Positions 13,669 through 16,333 of a stretch of DNA of 16,333 bases are shown here, piece by piece. The stretch's first letter is position 1; each line of letters opens with the position of its first letter. Under the pieces are notes generated by a model. The model had not been told where the DNA came from and did not search any database. It saw nothing but the letters and a program-made list of their open reading frames with translations. The stretch lies in NCBI GenBank assembly GCA_011391455.1, contig JAABQN010000020.1, forward strand, positions 1-16,333, in the 5' to 3' direction. Source of the DNA: Nitrospiraceae bacterium (GTDB taxonomy: Bacteria; Nitrospirota; Nitrospiria; Nitrospirales; Nitrospiraceae). The position numbers and the translations under genes are program-made.

Positions 13669-14957
13669 TGGTTCCCCTACCCATGAATGGCTTAAGCCTG
13701 ATCAACCCCATCGATCCCGCGCAACTTCAGAAAAACACGCAGCGCATCTATGAAGTCTGCGACGGCTGCAGGCGCTGCTTCAATTTGTGTCCGTCGTTCA
13801 ACACGCTGCTCGGCGGCATCGACCGGTATGAGGGTGACGTCGCCAAGCTTACGCCGAGCGACCACCATCAGATCGTCGATGAGTGCTATTACTGTAAACT
13901 CTGCTACAACCACTGTCCCTATACGCCGCCGCATCAGTATGCCCTCGATTTTCCCCGCTTGATGATCGCGTGGAAGAAACATTTGGCCGTAACACGCGGC
14001 GTGAGCTGGCGGGATCGGTTGTTGATTAAGACGGATATGATCGGCGCCCTCGGAAGCCTCCTGGCTCCTCTTGCCAACTGGACCCTGAGTCTCCGGTTTT
14101 TTCGTGGGGTGATCGAATCCTGGATCGGTGTGCATCGGGATCGGCAGGTCTTGCGATTTTCCTCCGAGACGTTTATCCATTGGTGGCAGCGCCGGGGAAA
14201 GTCGCAGATTCCGCCATCCGCGCCGCGAAAGGTCGCATTTTTTGGCAGCTGCATGGTCACGTATCAAGCGACGGATATCGGCAAAGCGACGATCCAAGTC
14301 CTCGAAAAGAACGGTGTGCATGTCGTGTTTCCCGAACAGCGTTGCTGCGGCATGCCCTCGTTCGATATCGGCGATGCGGCGGCGATTCAGCAGGCCGCCT
14401 TGGCCAATGTCGCATCATTTTTACCCTGGGTGGAGAAGGGCTACGACATTGTCGCGCCGGTGCCGAGTTGCAGTCTGATGTGGAAGCGGGAATATCCCGA
14501 GATTGTCGGGGGCGACGACGTGCGGCGTGTGGCGGAACGGACGTTCGATGTCAGCGAATATCTCATGAAGTTGAAACGTGAAGGCGTCTTGGCTATGGAC
14601 TTTCAGCGGAAGCCTGGCCGAGTGGCCTATCAGGTGCCCTGCCATCTGCGGGATCAGAACATCGGATTTAAATCCAAGGAACTCATGGAGTGCGCCGGTG
14701 CGCAGGTTGAGGTGATCGAAAAGTGTTCCGGTCACGATGGCTCATGGTCCGCCAAGACGGAGTTCTTTCCCCTTTCGATGTTGATCGCGCAGAAGGCCGT
14801 TCGAGCGATTGAACAGGCTCCGGCGGACCTCCTCGCGTCCGATTGCCCGTTGGCGGCGTTGCAGCTGGATCAGGCCGGCGCCATGGCCCATGCCGGCGGC
14901 AGGCCGACGCAGCACCCGATTCAAATTGTGCGCGACGCCTATGGATTGGGGGCGTAA
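13656..14957 (+). CDS. GlpC/HdrD-like Fe-S oxidoreductase subunit
   Basis: 433 residues. Two [4Fe-4S] ferredoxin-type motifs lie near the N-terminus: CDGCRRCFNLC (C35, C38, C41, C45) and CYYCKLCYNHC (C77, C80, C83, C87). The C-terminal half has two CCG domains: C199, C230-C231-G232 and C272 in the first, and C329, C357 (CSG instead of CCG) and C397 in the second. This is the pattern of GlpC and heterodisulfide reductase HdrD, which pass electrons or act on thiols. A region at 126-160 (LGSLLAPLANWTLSL) is moderately hydrophobic. Given its neighbours, transfer of electrons to rubrerythrin is a plausible inference. The start is unclear: ATG 13656 lies within repeat E, and ATG 13683 (MNGLSL) is an alternative. 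Confidence 0.88.
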   Translation: MAESLVPLPMNGLSLINPIDPAQLQKNTQRIYEVCDGCRRCFNLCPSFNTLLGGIDRYEGDVAKLTPSDHHQIVDECYYCKLCYNHCPYTPPHQYALDFPRLMIAWKKHLAVTRGVSWRDRLLIKTDMIGALGSLLAPLANWTLSLRFFRGVIESWIGVHRDRQVLRFSSETFIHWWQRRGKSQIPPSAPRKVAFFGSCMVTYQATDIGKATIQVLEKNGVHVVFPEQRCCGMPSFDIGDAAAIQQAALANVASFLPWVEKGYDIVAPVPSCSLMWKREYPEIVGGDDVRRVAERTFDVSEYLMKLKREGVLAMDFQRKPGRVAYQVPCHLRDQNIGFKSKELMECAGAQVEVIEKCSGHDGSWSAKTEFFPLSMLIAQKAVRAIEQAPADLLASDCPLAALQLDQAGAMAHAGGRPTQHPIQIVRDAYGLGA

Positions 14958-14959
14958 AA

Positions 14960-14986
14960 GGTGAGGGGTAAAGGGGTAAGCGGGAG
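14960..14986 (+). repeat. Single-arm tandem repeat G (GGGGTAA type)
   Basis: Units GGTGAGG, GGTAAAG, GGGGTAAG, CGGG in a 7-8 nt rhythm begin 3 nt after the stop of the Fe-S protein. No inverted partner is seen before the DUF3501 gene, so this looks like one arm of an element of the same general kind as the others, either degenerate or incomplete. Confidence 0.5.
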
Positions 14987-15030
14987 TATGTTGGAGAAGC
15001 GGCACGTTCGGGAAGTGCGAGAGAAAGACG

Positions 15031-15612
15031 ATGAAGCAACTGATACAGACTGATCTGTTGTCTATAGCTGACTATGAGCGCCAGCGGGAGCAGTTCCGCT
15101 CCCAGATCATTGCGCTCAAACAGCGGCGCCGGATTTCTGTCGGGCCGCTTGTCACGCTCATTTTCGAAAATCGTGAAACGCTGCGGTTTCAGACCCAGGA
15201 GATGATCCGGGTCGAGTATATTCTTGAACCTCGCAAAATCCAGGACGAACTGGACGTCTACAATGCCCTCATGCCGGAATCCGGTGAGTTGAGCGCCACG
15301 TTGCTGATCGAAATTACAGAGCAGGAGCGGATGAAAGAATGGCTCGATGTGTTCATGGGGCTCGATCATGGCGAAACCGTTGCGATCCGCGCTGGAAATG
15401 AACAGGTATTTGGGCAGTTCGAAGGCGGCCACAGTCATGAAACCAAAATCAGCGCGGTGCATTTCGTCCGATTCCGGCCGACCGCGTCGATGATAGCTTC
15501 GTTCGCCGACTTGCGACAGTCGGTCACGTTGACGGTGCACCATCGCGAGTACCATGCTGAAACGCCTGTGCCTGGGAGTATGCGCGAGGAATGGCTCTCT
15601 GACTTACAATAG
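15031..15612 (+). CDS. DUF3501 family protein
   Basis: 193 residues. The sequence (LLSIADYERQREQFRSQIIALKQRRRISVGPLVTLIFENRETLRFQTQEMIRVE, then a helical E-rich region and HFVRFRP) matches my knowledge of DUF3501 (PF12007), a family of unknown function often encoded next to a rubrerythrin and a GlpC-like Fe-S protein, as here. No cofactor-binding motif, signal peptide or membrane segment is visible; the protein lacks Cys. The ATG at 15031 follows a purine-rich GAGAGAAAG. It lies 73 nt after the Fe-S gene and probably shares its transcript. It may act as an accessory or regulatory partner of the rubrerythrin system. Confidence 0.85.
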   Translation: MKQLIQTDLLSIADYERQREQFRSQIIALKQRRRISVGPLVTLIFENRETLRFQTQEMIRVEYILEPRKIQDELDVYNALMPESGELSATLLIEITEQERMKEWLDVFMGLDHGETVAIRAGNEQVFGQFEGGHSHETKISAVHFVRFRPTASMIASFADLRQSVTLTVHHREYHAETPVPGSMREEWLSDLQ

Positions 15613-15704
15613 TGCTGAGTGCTGAGTGCTGAGTGCTGAGTTTTGAGTTGCCCGATTGGACGAAGCTTCGAACCCAGAACTCAGCACTTAGAACTCAGAA
15701 CTGG
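15612..15704. repeat. Heptamer inverted-repeat hairpin F
   Basis: The left arm starts on the last base of the DUF3501 stop codon: four perfect GTGCTGA units (15612-15639), then GTTTTGA. The right arm (15671-15704), read on the minus strand, gives GTTCTGA, GTTCTAA, GTGCTGA, GTTCTGG. The loop contains a perfect palindrome CGAAGCTTCG at 15661-15670. The right arm ends 5 nt before the ATG of the next gene, so it occupies the normal ribosome binding site position. Confidence 0.88.
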
Positions 15705-15709
15705 AAACT

Positions 15710-16333
15710 ATGTCTACCGTTTTATTGACAAAACGCATCGAGTTTGCGGCGGCCCATCGGTATTACAAGCCTGAATGGGATGAGGCCAAGAACCGCGCAG
15801 TGTTTGGACTCTGCTACAACCCGCCGGCCCACGGGCATAACTACATCGTCGAGGTGACGGTCTTAGGCGAGGTGGACCCGAAGACCGGTATGGTCGTGAA
15901 TCTCTTCGATCTGAAGCGCATCTTGCTCAACGTGCTCGAAGAATTTGACCATAAGAATTTGAACTTGGATATGCCCTATTTCAAAAACAGGATTCCCACA
16001 TCGGAAAACCTGGCACGTGTTCTCTGGGGCAAGCTGGATCAGCAAAAAGCCATCGGTACGCTCCACGCGATTCGGCTATATGAGGATGAAGATCTCTATG
16101 CCGAGATGACGGCGGCAGCGGGGCTCGACGTCGCCAGCATCACGCGCCGTTACTCGTTCATGGGTCTACAAGAAAGCAATCAAGGCCACGAATGGGACTG
16201 CTTCGTCACGGTCCATGGCGCCGTCGATCCCGTGACCGGTATGGTGACAGATATCGGCGCGCTGGATCGCGCGGCGCAAGAGAAAATCGTGAAGGCGTTG
16301 GACCGTCAGGATTTGCGCCATATCCTCGGCGCT
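15710..16333 (+). CDS. queD: Tandem 6-pyruvoyl-tetrahydropterin synthase/QueD-like protein, partial
   Basis: 208 codons from ATG 15710, open to the window end, so the C-terminus is missing. Domain 1 (residues 1-135) is a complete PTPS/QueD fold: zinc ligands H16 (AAAHRYY), H41 and H43 (HGHNY), catalytic C35 in a C-x5-HGH arrangement like eukaryotic PTPS, D80-H81 (FDHKNL) and E100 (PTSEN). Domain 2 (from about 143) aligns (ITRRYSFMGL, QGHEWDCFVTVHGAVDPVTGMVTDI), but the first zinc His, one HGH His and the Cys are lost, so it is probably non-catalytic. The family makes 6-carboxy-tetrahydropterin for queuosine or 6-pyruvoyl-tetrahydropterin; which product applies is unsure. The ribosome binding site is weak (GGAA) and follows hairpin F directly. 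Confidence 0.85.
   Translation, partial: MSTVLLTKRIEFAAAHRYYKPEWDEAKNRAVFGLCYNPPAHGHNYIVEVTVLGEVDPKTGMVVNLFDLKRILLNVLEEFDHKNLNLDMPYFKNRIPTSENLARVLWGKLDQQKAIGTLHAIRLYEDEDLYAEMTAAAGLDVASITRRYSFMGLQESNQGHEWDCFVTVHGAVDPVTGMVTDIGALDRAAQEKIVKALDRQDLRHILGA

Overview
The window looks like a stretch of chromosome from a Nitrospira-like bacterium (phylum Nitrospirota). This is inferred from the gene set, the moderately high GC, the style of the intergenic repeats, and a 126-bp palindromic element that I recall from Nitrospira genomes. No rRNA or other phylogenetic marker is present, so the assignment is tentative. There is no CRISPR array, transposase, phage or defence gene cluster.

Layout. Positions 1-281 hold no convincing gene but carry a repeat/hairpin structure. 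Next come minus-strand genes: a small winged-helix-like protein (282-521), then a possible operon read from 3189 down to 910. That operon holds a formyltransferase, two small exported proteins and a GIY-YIG domain protein. Divergent from it, behind an intergenic region with four alternating half-sites, is a NnrS family membrane protein (3421-4605). A predicted outer-membrane beta-barrel protein with two 8-G tracts (5008-6351) and a membrane zinc metallopeptidase (6606-7289) follow. The metallopeptidase converges on a DctA/GltP-type symporter (7441-8799). Two tRNA genes, Lys(CTT) and Arg(CCG), lie at 8909-9115. A YkgJ-type cysteine-cluster protein and an unknown protein form a minus-strand pair (9292-10470). 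An HU-type protein with a clear promoter, ribosome binding site and terminator lies at 10759-11046, followed by the palindromic element.

The right part holds a MoaD/ThiS-like beta-grasp protein with its Gly-Gly away from the C-terminus (minus strand). A plus-strand run follows: an unknown protein, RmlC/RfbC, a rubrerythrin without its rubredoxin domain, a GlpC/HdrD-like Fe-S protein, a DUF3501 protein, and a tandem-domain 6-pyruvoyl-tetrahydropterin synthase/QueD-like gene cut by the window end. Rubrerythrin, Fe-S protein and DUF3501 together form a recognisable neighbourhood that probably handles peroxide or another oxidative stress.

The most striking feature is not a gene. Eight intergenic elements are built from short tandem units of 6, 7 or 9 nt. 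Most are arranged as two inverted arms around a short loop. Five share a degenerate 9-nt unit (GTCTRTCTG); the others use different heptamers or a hexamer. Seven of the eight start 3-10 nt from a stop codon. They separate nearly every gene in the right part of the window and look like a convergent class of 3'-end hairpins rather than copies of one mobile sequence.
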